From Krasilnikovozyma curviuscula (lineage: Eukaryota > Basidiomycota > Tremellomycetes > Cystofilobasidiales > Mrakiaceae), in assembly GCA_014825775.1 (NCBI GenBank), contig MVAQ01000051.1:1-64000 (forward strand): a stretch of DNA of 64,000 nt. Direction: 5' to 3'. Within the stretch, counting starts at the first letter, position 1, and each line of letters opens with the position of its first letter. The notes beneath the pieces were generated by a model. The model made no database searches, had not been told where the DNA came from, and saw only the letters and a program-made list of their open reading frames with translations. Below, piece after piece: positions 32,500 to 43,503 of this stretch. A program made the translations under genes and the position numbers.

Positions 32500-34531
32500 A
32501 TGGCTACAGTTCAATCCCCTCGTCAGTTACCATCAGACCAGCCTCAGAATCCTGATCAGCCCCGAGAGGAAGACGATCACGTATCTGGCTTGGACGAAAG
32601 GCGTCCAAGTTTACCAGGCATCAAAGATTTGTTCAGAGGTGAGCTCGCTCGCCTATTCTTTTTAGTATTCCGTTGTTGACCGGGTTTCTTGCCATTAATT
32701 ACGAACCACGTGACATGATTTCCACCCCTTGTTTCTTGTGTGGTGTGTCGGTTTTTCCTTGCTGCTATTTTTTTAGACAACCCGAATGTGTTGACGCAGA
32801 ACTCTTCTCCCTCTCAGACCCACGCCAAAATCAACGCTTCAGGTGTACCATCCGTCCCAGGCGGATCACCTTCAGCGCCTCACCCCCAGTTTGCTTCACA
32901 TCCCCAGCAGTCATCTGAACATCACACTTTCAATCACGCACCACCGCCCACGGACTTGTTTGACACCTACTCCATGGCGTCCGGTCGTTCAAGTCGTCTA
33001 GATTCTATCGCCAGCTCGACATCCAGCTTCAGCTCTGTACCAGACCCTTTGGACTTCCACGACCGGAGGAGGAGTTCGTTCGGTGCCAATTACTGGGACG
33101 CAAACCCCGCTTACGGTGCTGGTACTGGTCCATACGCTGCTGGAGGGTTTGAGAAGCCAAGGCCGCCGTCAAGAGACTATGCCCTCTCAACGGAACGTGG
33201 GAGTATCAGTGAAGAAGCTGGTGGTGATACCCACATGATTCGACCCGAGACTGAAAACTCTCCTGTTGGCGGCCGTACTTTCAGTTCATCACCGTACGAG
33301 GGCTACCCTAGCGCACAGTACTACTATCAACGACCAGCTCATCCTTTTGCAGCTGCGCCTGTCCCAGCTTACAATCCAGCGGAACCCGCTTTCTCTGGCG
33401 CCAACGCCACGACGCCGACGCGATCAACGCACCAGCTTCCTCAACCCGAAGAAGAGCTCATGCATCAAGCCATGCCACGCCAGTCTGGTCCTACGCATCA
33501 TTACGCTCCTCCAGAGCCGCATCCTGCTTCACTTGCCTCGCAAGCACCACCGCACCATCCGGCTTACAGCCGACCACCTGCCTTTGCTCAACTTGGTCCC
33601 CCTGCTTCCATATATCACCCACCACCACCGACCGCACCACACTATGCCCATCAGTACCCCGAAGATCCCTGGGGTCCACGACCAAGCTCGATGGGCGGAG
33701 GCATATTACCCCCACCTTCTGGCACGATGGGTCCACCATTACCAACGCACTCGGCGTATATGGCGGCTTCTGGCGGCGGTGCACGCTCCATGTACGCATC
33801 CCCGGTGAACAGGGCACCATTGAGGGCTTCAGTACCCAACACTGGGTTCGTGCCCCCTCCAGGCGCCAACATGGCCGAAAGCATGCGGCGTGCTAGCGAG
33901 AGCGACGCGCAGCATTACTGGGGGCATGACAATAGACCGAGCACGGCTGGCTCTGCAAGTGGAACGGCTGCAGGATCATCAGTCGAACATGGGAGAGAGC
34001 TCAAGCACCACTGTCCTTTTTGTCAAAAGGCCTTCAACCGCCCAAGTTCTTTAAGGGTGAGTAGGCGCTCTCGAACCTCTGCAGTCTCCTTGCGTCGTTT
34101 CTAATTTGTCACATTCTTAACACAGATACACGTTTACTCTCACACTGGTGAGAGACCTTATGTCTGTAAATGGAAAGGATGTGGCAGAGCTTTTTCCGTT
34201 CAATCCAACTTGAAGAGGTTAGTCCTATTCACTGGCGTTATTGCTTTTTTTTTTGCGCCGAAACACACGGTATCTAACCTTTTTTATCTATGTTTCTTGC
34301 TTAATGTTATTATTATCATCTCCCAGACACAACAAGGTGCATACTGGCTCTAATGGTGCACCTAATCTCCACAACCACTCCGACGAAGACGGGCAGGGAG
34401 ACGATGGCCCTGGTGGACAGAGCGAGGATGATACTTCCAGACCCTCAACAAGCACCTCTGGTGCTTATAGAAATGCTGCTTCAGGCAGCCCTTATGCCAA
34501 ATCTTCATCTTCGTTGTTTCAACCAAAATAA
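32500..34531 (+). CDS. C2H2 zinc-finger transcription factor, two fingers
   Basis: Nuclear DNA-binding protein. ATG 32500 is the first in-frame start (MATVQSPRQLPSDQP). Exon 1 ends in the motif RRPSLPGIKDLFR, seen in several fungal C2H2 regulators. The long second coding exon, to about 34055, encodes a disordered Pro/Ser/His/Tyr-rich region that probably activates or recruits partners. Finger 1 is CPFC-x12-H-x3-H (HHCPFCQKAFNRPSSLRIH); finger 2 is CKWKGC-x12-H-x3-H (CGRAFSVQSNLKRHNKVH), joined by the standard TGERPYV linker. Introns split both fingers. The acidic Ser/Gly tail ends SSSSLFQPK. The target genes are unknown. It is convergent with the Fet3-like gene; co-function is not implied. 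Confidence 0.9.
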
Positions 34532-34853
34532 AAATCAAGCTTCAACGCTCCCTTGTATCCAGTAGTTTTACATACGCCTTGCCCCGTCTTTCCTCCAATT
34601 TTTCTGCCTTCGATATCTTTTGAGTACACTTACTTAAGCAGTAGTATGGCCTTGAATGGCTTAGTTGTACTGTTCAACCTGTATCGATTACCCTTCATGT
34701 ATCTGAAAAAAATCACGTAGATCAGGCCGGTCGTAAAGAGCAATCTGTATAAAATCGTAACTAAATATTTTACTATCCGAGCTTAGGAAAAGAAAGCCGT
34801 GGAATTGATAGAAGAGCAACGTAAACTAAGTGTTTTAACAAACCACGATATAT
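34532..34853. other. Convergent 3' flanks
   Basis: AT-rich gap between two convergent stop codons, expected to hold both polyadenylation regions. No gene was seen. Confidence 0.5.
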
Positions 34854-37800
34854 TTAGTTATTCGTGGATCTGTTGAAGAGGGCGCCAAGTCCCTTCTTCT
34901 TCTTAGCAGCCTTAGCGGCTTCCTTCTGTTGGAATCTTCTACGTTCCTCAGCCTCAATCTCTTCGTCACCGAGCGATCCCCAGGAGTACCAGACGACGGA
35001 AAGCATGCCAATCACAGCGGCGAGGACACATCCAGCCAAGGCGCCTTTAGCCTTTGGCGTCCAGCCCCCCTTTATCTCCCATGGTCCCAGAGGCTGACCA
35101 GACAAGTCAGTCGTGCTGTTCAATCCGACGGCGTTTCCACTCGTTGCGATACCTTGGACAGCGCACTGCTGCTTAACGGAAGCTGGCAAGGTGAGTCTCT
35201 TTTGAGCTTCGTCTGGGGCAATTATGATAGTAGCGGCAAGACCAGATGACAAGTGCCAATCGATATGGCAGTGGCTAAGGTTAGGGAAGAAAAAATGTGG
35301 GTATGAGTCCAGCAACGATTCAAAAAGAAGATGCGGTAACTCACAAGAACCAGACACCAGGGTTATCAGCACGGAAACGGATAGTGGTTGATCCACCTGG
35401 TGGAACCATGACCTGCAGAATTCAACAGCGAGGGTCAGTACTAAATTCAAAGTATTGGGAAGCTCTAGATTTTATTCACAGTATCTCTCTTAAATGGGTT
35501 GACCTGGCCCTCGATGAGAGGAGGGTTGAGGGATGGGTCATCAGAAGTCACGTCGAATGAACGGTGGACGACCTGGAAGTTGTGACCGTGAAGATGGAAA
35601 GGATGCTGCCCTGAGTCACTGAATTCAAAATTAAAAAGGGAGTTCAGTTCAGCGTCAAGTCGAAAAAGAAGGAGAGTTTGCGATGGGTCACTCACGTGTT
35701 GTTGATGGTGAACTGAATGTTTTTCATGTACTGGTAAGTCAGCGCGTTGCTTTGAGCACCGTAGATACCCTCATTGAATGAGTCATTACCCATAGTCAAG
35801 GAAGTGATAATGGATGGAACGATTGGGCTTTGGTAAGTTACATCATTGAAGTAGGCACGGTTGTTTCCATCTGGAAAGTAGTTCAAACAGAACAGAGTCA
35901 GGCCTATCTGAAGTATCTCCAGCAGGTCATGAGGGTAGTTACTCACTATCGAAGGTGTCGAAACCAAAAACGAGGTCAGTGTTGACATCGGCTGTTAGCA
36001 TAAGACCAATTTAGTCAGTCCCTACAGTCGATGCAGAGTGGGGAGAGATCAGGCTTCTACTATACTAACCTGGAGCCATCTGAGCGTATGAAGCATTAGT
36101 GGGACTCATCAACAAGTCGTTGAAGAAGTCATACGAGTCAATGACGGCACTCTCAGCGAACGGAGAAGCAGCATCGTAGACAACGTTGATGGTTCGGTCT
36201 AAAGAATTGAACTGTCAATGAGTTGTACGCACCTTGGGTTAAAACTGGAGAAGGCTTACTCAATTGGAGACCGTCTGGAACGGTATCATACATGTCTGGG
36301 TTGGAGTTGACGTTAAAATAGTAGTTGGTACTGGTGTCGTTCTTAGCAGTGATCAAGAAGGAGTATCTTTGCGCAACCGCAATTGGAACGTTATCTACGC
36401 GGTAAGGATCGAGATCAACCTAGAAGCAAAATGACGTTCAGAAACAGTCGATGACTCGGTAAAAGAAAGAAAGACTCACACCATCGGCTTCTATGATGAA
36501 GTTGTCGTGTCCATTCAACCAGACGTAATACATGGAGAAAGCAGACATGCTGATGACTCTCAGCTTGTATGTCTTTCCTGGCTGAAAGTTGATGGTTGCG
36601 TTCTCATTGACACCAACACCGCTCATGAGATCCGAATTTGAGTGAAGGTATGATCCATTTTGCGAGACGTAAGTGACAGTGACGGTATCTTGATATATCA
36701 AAGAGGACTGTTATGAGACAAAGAATGCTGCGATTCGGCCGAAAGAAAGACTAACCTGGAACAGGCTCAGCTCCTGTCGCAGCCAGGGAAAGATTCAAGA
36801 AGGATATCAGCAGTAGCGCTTTCAAACAGAGGTACCGATCATGCATCGTGTCACTGACCAGTTGGATTATACTGTGTAATGAAAAACAGTCAGTTTTCAG
36901 TCTGAGAAACACGAACGGGAAGAGGCGAACCTTCGTCAAAAATTGAGGAATAAGATCAGAGTGTTGATCGTGATACCAATCGCCTGAGGAAGAACTGTCC
37001 AGTCAGTAGAACAAACAGAGAGGATATGTTTGATAAGATAACGATTGAAACTCACCAACCAAGATGGTGAATTCTTCATCCCAGGTAACATCAGTTCGCG
37101 AAACATTTGGGTGGATGATGAACGGCGTTCGGAGACCTGTTCACAAGACAAAATGCCATTGGTCTCATTAGTTGGAATGAAATATTCAGAAAAGACAAAA
37201 GAAAATCACCATCAACATATTGACCGCTGAAGGACGCAACACGAAAGAAAGACAACCAAAAATGAGAACAAAACAAAAAGAGAAATTTTATCAGATGGGA
37301 CGTAGTCCTTTTCCAAACACGTTCGAAAGGAGGGCGGTGACTGACTTGTAGTGTCCGTGTATCCAGTAGGAACCAGTTTGAAGACTGGTTGGGATCTCGT
37401 AGACCAGAGTTTCGCCGGGGGGGATCGTACTAAATGGGGTGGAAAAAAAAGGCGAGCGGGGCAATGTTTGGTTGTGAGACCTCATTGAAAAAAAAAAAGG
37501 CTAGGATGAAAAAGCTGAAAACTGAGCTGAACGTACCATTGGGTAACACCAACGGCACCGTCATAATAGGCACTGCCGTTGAAGAAGTTACCGTGGGTGT
37601 GCAGGGAGGTACCAACGTCTGGCAAGCCGTTGTAGGCGTGAATTCGAAGCGTATCGTATTGATTCACTTCCACGACAGGGGGTCTGAATACGAAAGGAGA
37701 TCGTCAGTGGGACGAGAAGTTAAAGATGCTGTCAGAGCTGAGACGGAGAAAACTCACGGCCAGGTACCATTCACACCGATGACTCTTCGGGGGAAAAGTC

Positions 37801-37912
37801 CATCTGGGTTGACATTCTCGACATAAGAAATGTTCCAGTAGAGGTCGTGAACCGCAGCCTGAGTCAGCGCTGGGAGAGCGAGCACTGCAGCACCCAGAAG
37901 CAAAGCAGACAT
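34854..37912 (-). CDS. FET3: Fet3-type multicopper ferroxidase
   Basis: Membrane-anchored multicopper oxidase that oxidises Fe(II) for high-affinity iron uptake. The start ATG at 37912 opens a signal peptide (MSALLLGAAVLALPALTQA). All four copper motifs are present: HTHGNF, YWIHGHYKGQYVDG, HPFHLHGHNFQVVH and FFHCHIDWHLSSGL. Other family blocks are VTWDEEFTILVGDWYHDQ and LRVISMSAFSMYYVWLNGHD. Many NxS/T sites fit glycosylation. Near the C-terminus a single membrane span (GALAGCVLAAVIGMLSVVWY) is followed by a basic cytosolic tail (AAKAAKKKKGLGALFNRS), as in Fet3p. The anchor argues against a secreted laccase. No FTR1-type iron permease is adjacent; its partner must be elsewhere. At least eleven introns. 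Confidence 0.92.
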
Positions 37913-37964
37913 GATGGAATAAGATGGGTGGTGAGGTCGACGGTAAAAAAAAAAAACCTTCTGC

Positions 37965-37973
37965 CTATCAGAT
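37965..37973 (-). promoter_or_regulatory. GATA-type iron-regulator site upstream of FET3
   Basis: On the minus strand this reads ATCTGATAG, fitting the ATCWGATAR-type site bound by fungal iron-responsive GATA repressors such as Urbs1, SreA and Fep1. It lies about 53 bp before the ferroxidase start codon. Short sites can occur by chance. Confidence 0.4.
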
Positions 37974-39035
37974 CGCAAGTACTAATCTGATTCAAGCGGC
38001 GACAAAACTACTGCATTATTATAAAGCAAATGCGCTGTGCGACTGTAATTCGGTGCAGCAATCCGCTTGGCAGAAACGCCTGCAAACTGCAAATTCGAGG
38101 AAAACAGTGTTTCAAAGGGTCTACGATAAATCTATGTGCTCCAGGAGACCTACATCCTCCATTGATACAACCAGAAAGCGTCTTTTGGTAAGCACACGTC
38201 GAGTTTGGCAACGGCCGGTTTCCTCACTGCCTTCAGTCGTTCGCGAAACAGCCAATGGGACGAGATCGGGGCGTCTTCGGGATTGATCAAGTAAACAGCA
38301 CTGCGCTGCTACTCTGCTATTGCCATCTGGAGTCTTAACGAAGTATCGAGGTCTCAAGGAGATGGTGAAGAAAGGAAAATCTGGAAAGGAAATCAACACA
38401 GACCGTCCGTCAAAAATTGGAAGCAAGTTTACTCAAGCAATGTGCCTTGAGAAGTCCCAATTGTCCTCGCAAATAGTCTCTGCTCTAAAGCTCTTCCACT
38501 GAGGTCGAATTGGGTCTCTCCTTTAATTTTCGTCTTTACGAGAGAAACTGTGTAATTGATTATCGACACCCATCTCGCGCTGGACTCATGCCCTCTCAGT
38601 GTTCAAAGTCCTCTCAAACGCTTTTTGTACAGCCTACCAGATTTCCAGAACACATTTTATCTAACCGCTGACAAAGCCCTGTCTTAATTATCAAAGCTGA
38701 CAAGGGCATGCCAAAATCAAGGACGGACGATCTATCGCAACACCAACCCGTGATTATCTGCGCTTCCGTGAGCCTTCTTCTGAACTTCCAACAATTTCTT
38801 TATGCTGTATTTTCTGGCAAAGCAGAGGGATCATGAGTGAAGAGTGAGATGCAATCGAGAATACAGAGATAACGTTAAAGGATGTATGTAAACAATGGCA
38901 GAGATGAGAGAATCACCGCAGAGACAGATAGATTCAAGAAAGCTATGTGAACATGGATGACGAAAGAGTATCTAAAGGGAGAAGATGATATGCTACAGCG
39001 AATGGGAAATCTATGTCATAAACTGACAATGGCTT
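37974..39035. other. FET3 upstream region and 3' flank of Lon
   Basis: About 1.1 kb without a supported gene. The right part (38500-39035) is probably 3' flank of the Lon gene. The left part is ferroxidase promoter. Confidence 0.45.
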
Positions 39036-42000
39036 TTACAGATCCCACTTCTCGCGCCATTGTGTAGTAATGGGGTCGTCCTTGAACGCTTCAAGCAATC
39101 TGTTATTAATTTACAAAAGAAGGATTTCAGCATCTTGAAGATAGAAATATGTAGATGAAAGACTAAACGGGACTTACACATCCTTGATGTCTGTCACGTA
39201 AACAAGCTCGAGATCTTTTCGAATACTCTCGGGAACATTGGCTTCAATGTCCTCTCGACACTGTTCAGGTACCAGCAATTCTAAATAAAAAGACACCTTG
39301 TTAACTTTGCTAAAATACAGCGAAAAGCCGAGCAGATCAAAACTCACTTTTCATTCCTTCCCTCTGGGCAGCCAACATCTTACCCGTCAGCCCACCGACA
39401 GCAGTAACTCTCCCTCCCAACGTGATCTCACCTGTCATAGCGACAAGCGGATCCACTTTCTTCTTCAACAATGCCGACACCATCGCCGTTGTCAGTGCCG
39501 AACCCGCACTGGGTCCTTCCTTCTTGATCGAGCCCTCCGGCGCGTGTAGATGCAGGTCAAAGTTGAACTCGTCCGTTTCCGAGGTGAGAATTCCGAGATC
39601 GTGAGCGTTGGATTTTATCCATGACAAGGCTACATTTGCCGATTCCGTCATGACTTCTTGGAGCTGACCAGTCAGCTTGAGGTTGCCTTTCCCAGGTCGG
39701 ATCTGTCACGCGATATAAGGAGTTGAGCCTAAATCTACTGGGTGAGTATCAACAATGGCAAAGGATGAAAACTTACATTCACTTCAAGAGGAATGATGCA
39801 ACCAGCACCGTTCGAAGTGTAACCCAATCCATACACTACCCCAGCAGGGACCTTCTCCTTAGCGTACAGACGACCATCGTGAATAACCCGAGGACCAACA
39901 AAATCCTTCATGTTTTTGAGGTCTACAGCAACCTTGATATCAGAAGGTATCTCAATAGGGATTGGTTCACCCTTTTCATCCTTCGGTGATACGTCGATTT
40001 CTCGCTCGTTAAGGATCTTAACGATGTTGTGTGCGGCTTTGCGGAATATCTGGAAAAAAGAGAACGTTTGATGAGCCATGAATCTTACAGATACCTTTCA
40101 AAGAAACAAGAGAGGATGTGTGTAAAACGTACCATGTCCACATGCTTCTTCAAGTTACGCACACCTGGTTCTCGAGCGTAGAATTCAATAAGGTGCGTCA
40201 GGACAGACTTCTCGACTTGAACATCAGCAGACTCTAATCCGTTCTCCTTCTGGACCGTAGGAATGAGATATTTTTCAGCAATGGCAAGCTTCTCCTCAGT
40301 AACATAACCATCGAGCTCGATGATTTCCCTACGTTGTTGAAAGCCAGAAAATGAGTTTTGACATCTTCGCCGTAAAAATGAAGACAACTCACATTCTGTC
40401 TCTTAAAGGTCCAGAAATCATTGAAAGATCGTTAGCAGTACACAAAAACAAGACCTTTGAGAGGTCTATCGGCACATCCAAACTGTTGAAGTACCATAAA
40501 AAATTAGTAGATGATCAAAGGGAAAATACACGCACGATGAAACTCACTAATGATCAGTGAAATTTGAGTTCTGTTCAGGATCCAGCACCTCCAAAAACAC
40601 ACTGCTCATATCCACGCCTCTCTTGCCCACAGACGCAGTCTTCTCAATCTCATCGAGCAGGATGACAGGGTTCTGACTTCCACTCGTCTTCAACGCCGTC
40701 ACAATCATTCCCGGGAAAGACGCAACGTATGTCCTTCTATGGCCTTTGATGGCAGCGGCATCGTCCATCCCTCCGACAGATATCCTGTGGAACTTTCTCC
40801 CCAGAGCCCTTGCGATGCTCTTGGCAACCGATGTTTTTCCCACACCAGGCGGTCCAACAAAGCATAAGATTTTACCCTTGACATCTTTCTTGAGGAGGGT
40901 GACGGAGAGGAACTCAAGAATTCGATCTTTGACGTCTTTCATTCCGTAGTGATCTTCGTTGAGGATTTTGGACGCTTCAGAGATGTTGGAATTGTCGACA
41001 GTGTATTCACCCCATGGAACAGAGACAAGCCAGTCCAAGTAAGCTGTGAGACTCCTAAAAAAACGCAAGCACCTGTGAGCGGGACATCTAAAATGCAACT
41101 GTGGCGGCGAGACACCTACTCGGTGGATGAATCACCATGTTGAGGACTGCTAGCTAACTTCGTCAAGCCCGTCTGGAAAGCTTTAGCGACAGCCTCGGGC
41201 ATTTTTAGCTTCGCCGCCTTATCCATGAACTCTTTGACTGGTCCAGTTGGTTCTCGACCTGGCATGCCACCTGGACCACCCATTGGTCCACCCCCTCCCA
41301 TCGCCCCACCACCCATTCCTCCAGCTCCACCGCCGAACCTTCCCAGAGGCGATTCCTGCAGTGGCGACATCAGGAAGAACTGGAGATTCCCAGTGTGGTC
41401 GTTCCCGCCTCCCCGGCTGTTCCCACCGGAATGGCCAAGGAAGTTTTGGTGTCGGAACTGAGGACGTGGGAGACTCGAGATGGTCGCTTTGGTCATTGCG
41501 GTGACGATGTTCATGATTTCAGCCAAAAGCGTCTCGTCCTCCTTCAAGTGGCCAAGCTTCTCTAACAGGACCATGATTTTGGAGACTTGGTCGTTGTTGG
41601 GTGCGACATTGTTGACTTTGCCAAAGAACTCAACCAAAACGTCGATAGGTTCAGTGGAGAGTTGGGTAGAGAGTTCAAATGGCTCTTGTGAGAAGTACAC
41701 ATTTCCTAAGTTAATTGATTCTATCAAAGTGGCCATGGCTGACGATGGAGTCGGTGAAAGGAGGTCGGAGACGGAGACTGTGGTTGGAAAGGGTGATTCT
41801 TCTGCTTCGCCTTCAGAAACTTCGTTAGTCAATGGGAAACTCGATGGAAGTTCTAGTTCGTCCCAGGCAGGGTTCTTCCTGAGCACCTCCAGAGGCGCTG
41901 ACATTGCATCTGAAGAAGCAGTGATGTCGGCGGCCAAAGCTTGTGTTTTTGCGTCCCTCACTTCAATAGAGTCGGGAGTCACATCAGAGGCCAGTTGATC

Positions 42001-43307
42001 CAAAGCCACCCATTTATGAGGTTTAACGGTGAGAGAAACCTGTGATCGACAAAAGCAGAAACAGGTGGAGGTCAGCAAAGTGAACTGCCAAGGAAGACAG
42101 AAGCCAGAACGTACACCTCGTTCAGGGACAGTATGAACCTGGGTTTGGAGAATTTCACAAAAACATCCAACTTGATAAACTTCTTCAGGAGATCCAATCA
42201 AATCTGTCAGCTGCGAAGGATCCTTTTGGCTGTGTCAGACCGAATTGAACAAATAAGAGCAAATAGAAATGGATACACAAAAGACAGAAGAAAGTCAGAA
42301 ATGTGAAATTTGGATGGAATCGTTCTCTAAGACTGTGACTTACATGAATACAGTGCACCACATCCGACTTGGCCCTTTTGGATCCAGAGCGACATCAGTC
42401 ATGTTCCTAATGGTACTCATGACAATCGGATCTCGAATTGTGATAGCTAGGTACAGCATCAAAATCATCAAATGTATCAGAGAAACAAGAAGGAAGAGGG
42501 TCAGAATATCAGTCTCGAGGTGTCTACAGTCGGATTAGTCATGCGAAGGAAAAAAAGTGAACGAGACTTACTCGTCTGAACCTTGGGCAGTAAAAAGCCA
42601 CTCATAGGAATAGCCAGCACATTCTGATACTTTTCCATCTGCAGGATTTTCTTCAGTTCTTCTTCGCCAAAGATGATTCTAGACTCGATGTCCTCGTCTT
42701 CCTTCCCTTCAGCTTCTTCAGCCTTGTCCTTCGGCGCTGCAGCTGATGTACCTTCTTCAGAATGATTTTCATTAGCAGGAGAAGATGATGAAGACGCTGA
42801 GGTTGCTGGGGGTGCTGGGGTGTCTGGTGAGGCGCTCAGAGGTTCCACTCCAGCTGGTACGGGTTGCGTTGGATTCTTCTCCTTCGAAGACGACGGCGAC
42901 GACGTGGAGCTTGGGTGTTCTGTTTCCTTTGAATGAGCAGTGTCTTCTATCGAGGATTCAGAAGCGGATGGTGGGTTATCCCAACTCCTCTTCTTGGTGT
43001 GGTGACTTCCAGCTCCTCCAGACGTTCCAGCTGCTCCTTTCCCATCCCCTTCCTTGTCATCTTCACTTTCCTTCAGCACGTTCGAAGAGGAACTTTTACC
43101 ATCCCCACCACCACTAGATCCATTGTCCTGCTTTCGATGGGTCGTCGACGATGAGAATGCCCTCCGATTCTTCGTTATCGGTATCGCGGTGGAGGATGAG
43201 ACGACGGCTGCTAAAGGACGACTGGAAGAAGAAGCTGCAGAGGAAGCTGCAAGAACTGAAGGCCCTGCAACTCTTCGAATGATCTGTTTGCTGCTTCGGA
43301 CTAGCAT
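39036..43307 (-). CDS. PIM1: Mitochondrial Lon protease (divergent central region)
   Basis: ATP-dependent serine protease of the matrix. The start ATG at 43307 gives [20 protein letters not shown], a basic Ser/Ala-rich presequence, then a Ser/Pro/Glu-rich low-complexity stretch. The Lon N-domain follows ([18 protein letters not shown]). The AAA+ core is canonical: Walker [10 protein letters not shown], Walker [10 protein letters not shown], and [13 protein letters not shown] before it. The protease domain has catalytic Ser in [14 protein letters not shown] and Lys in [14 protein letters not shown]. It ends [11 protein letters not shown], with no peroxisomal signal. Odd point: where Lon normally has a coiled coil (KxQREYFLREQLK type), this protein has only [18 protein letters not shown] and then a Gly/Met-rich tract (41250-41340). 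It may be a second, diverged Lon. Confidence 0.9.
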
Positions 43308-43503
43308 CGTGTGCAATTCAAGGGAGACTGTGGTGGTCAGAATGTAGCAGGTCGTCTGCCTGCCCGCGCGAAACTCGTCGGTCGCCCGATAGCAGCGATA
43401 CACGAATTTCTCAAACTTTGTTTGGATTTCGCTTTTTGCGGCAGTTTTAAGATCAGTGAATGAATTGGAGTTCGCATCGACAAATACAAGGAATGCTACA
43501 AGG

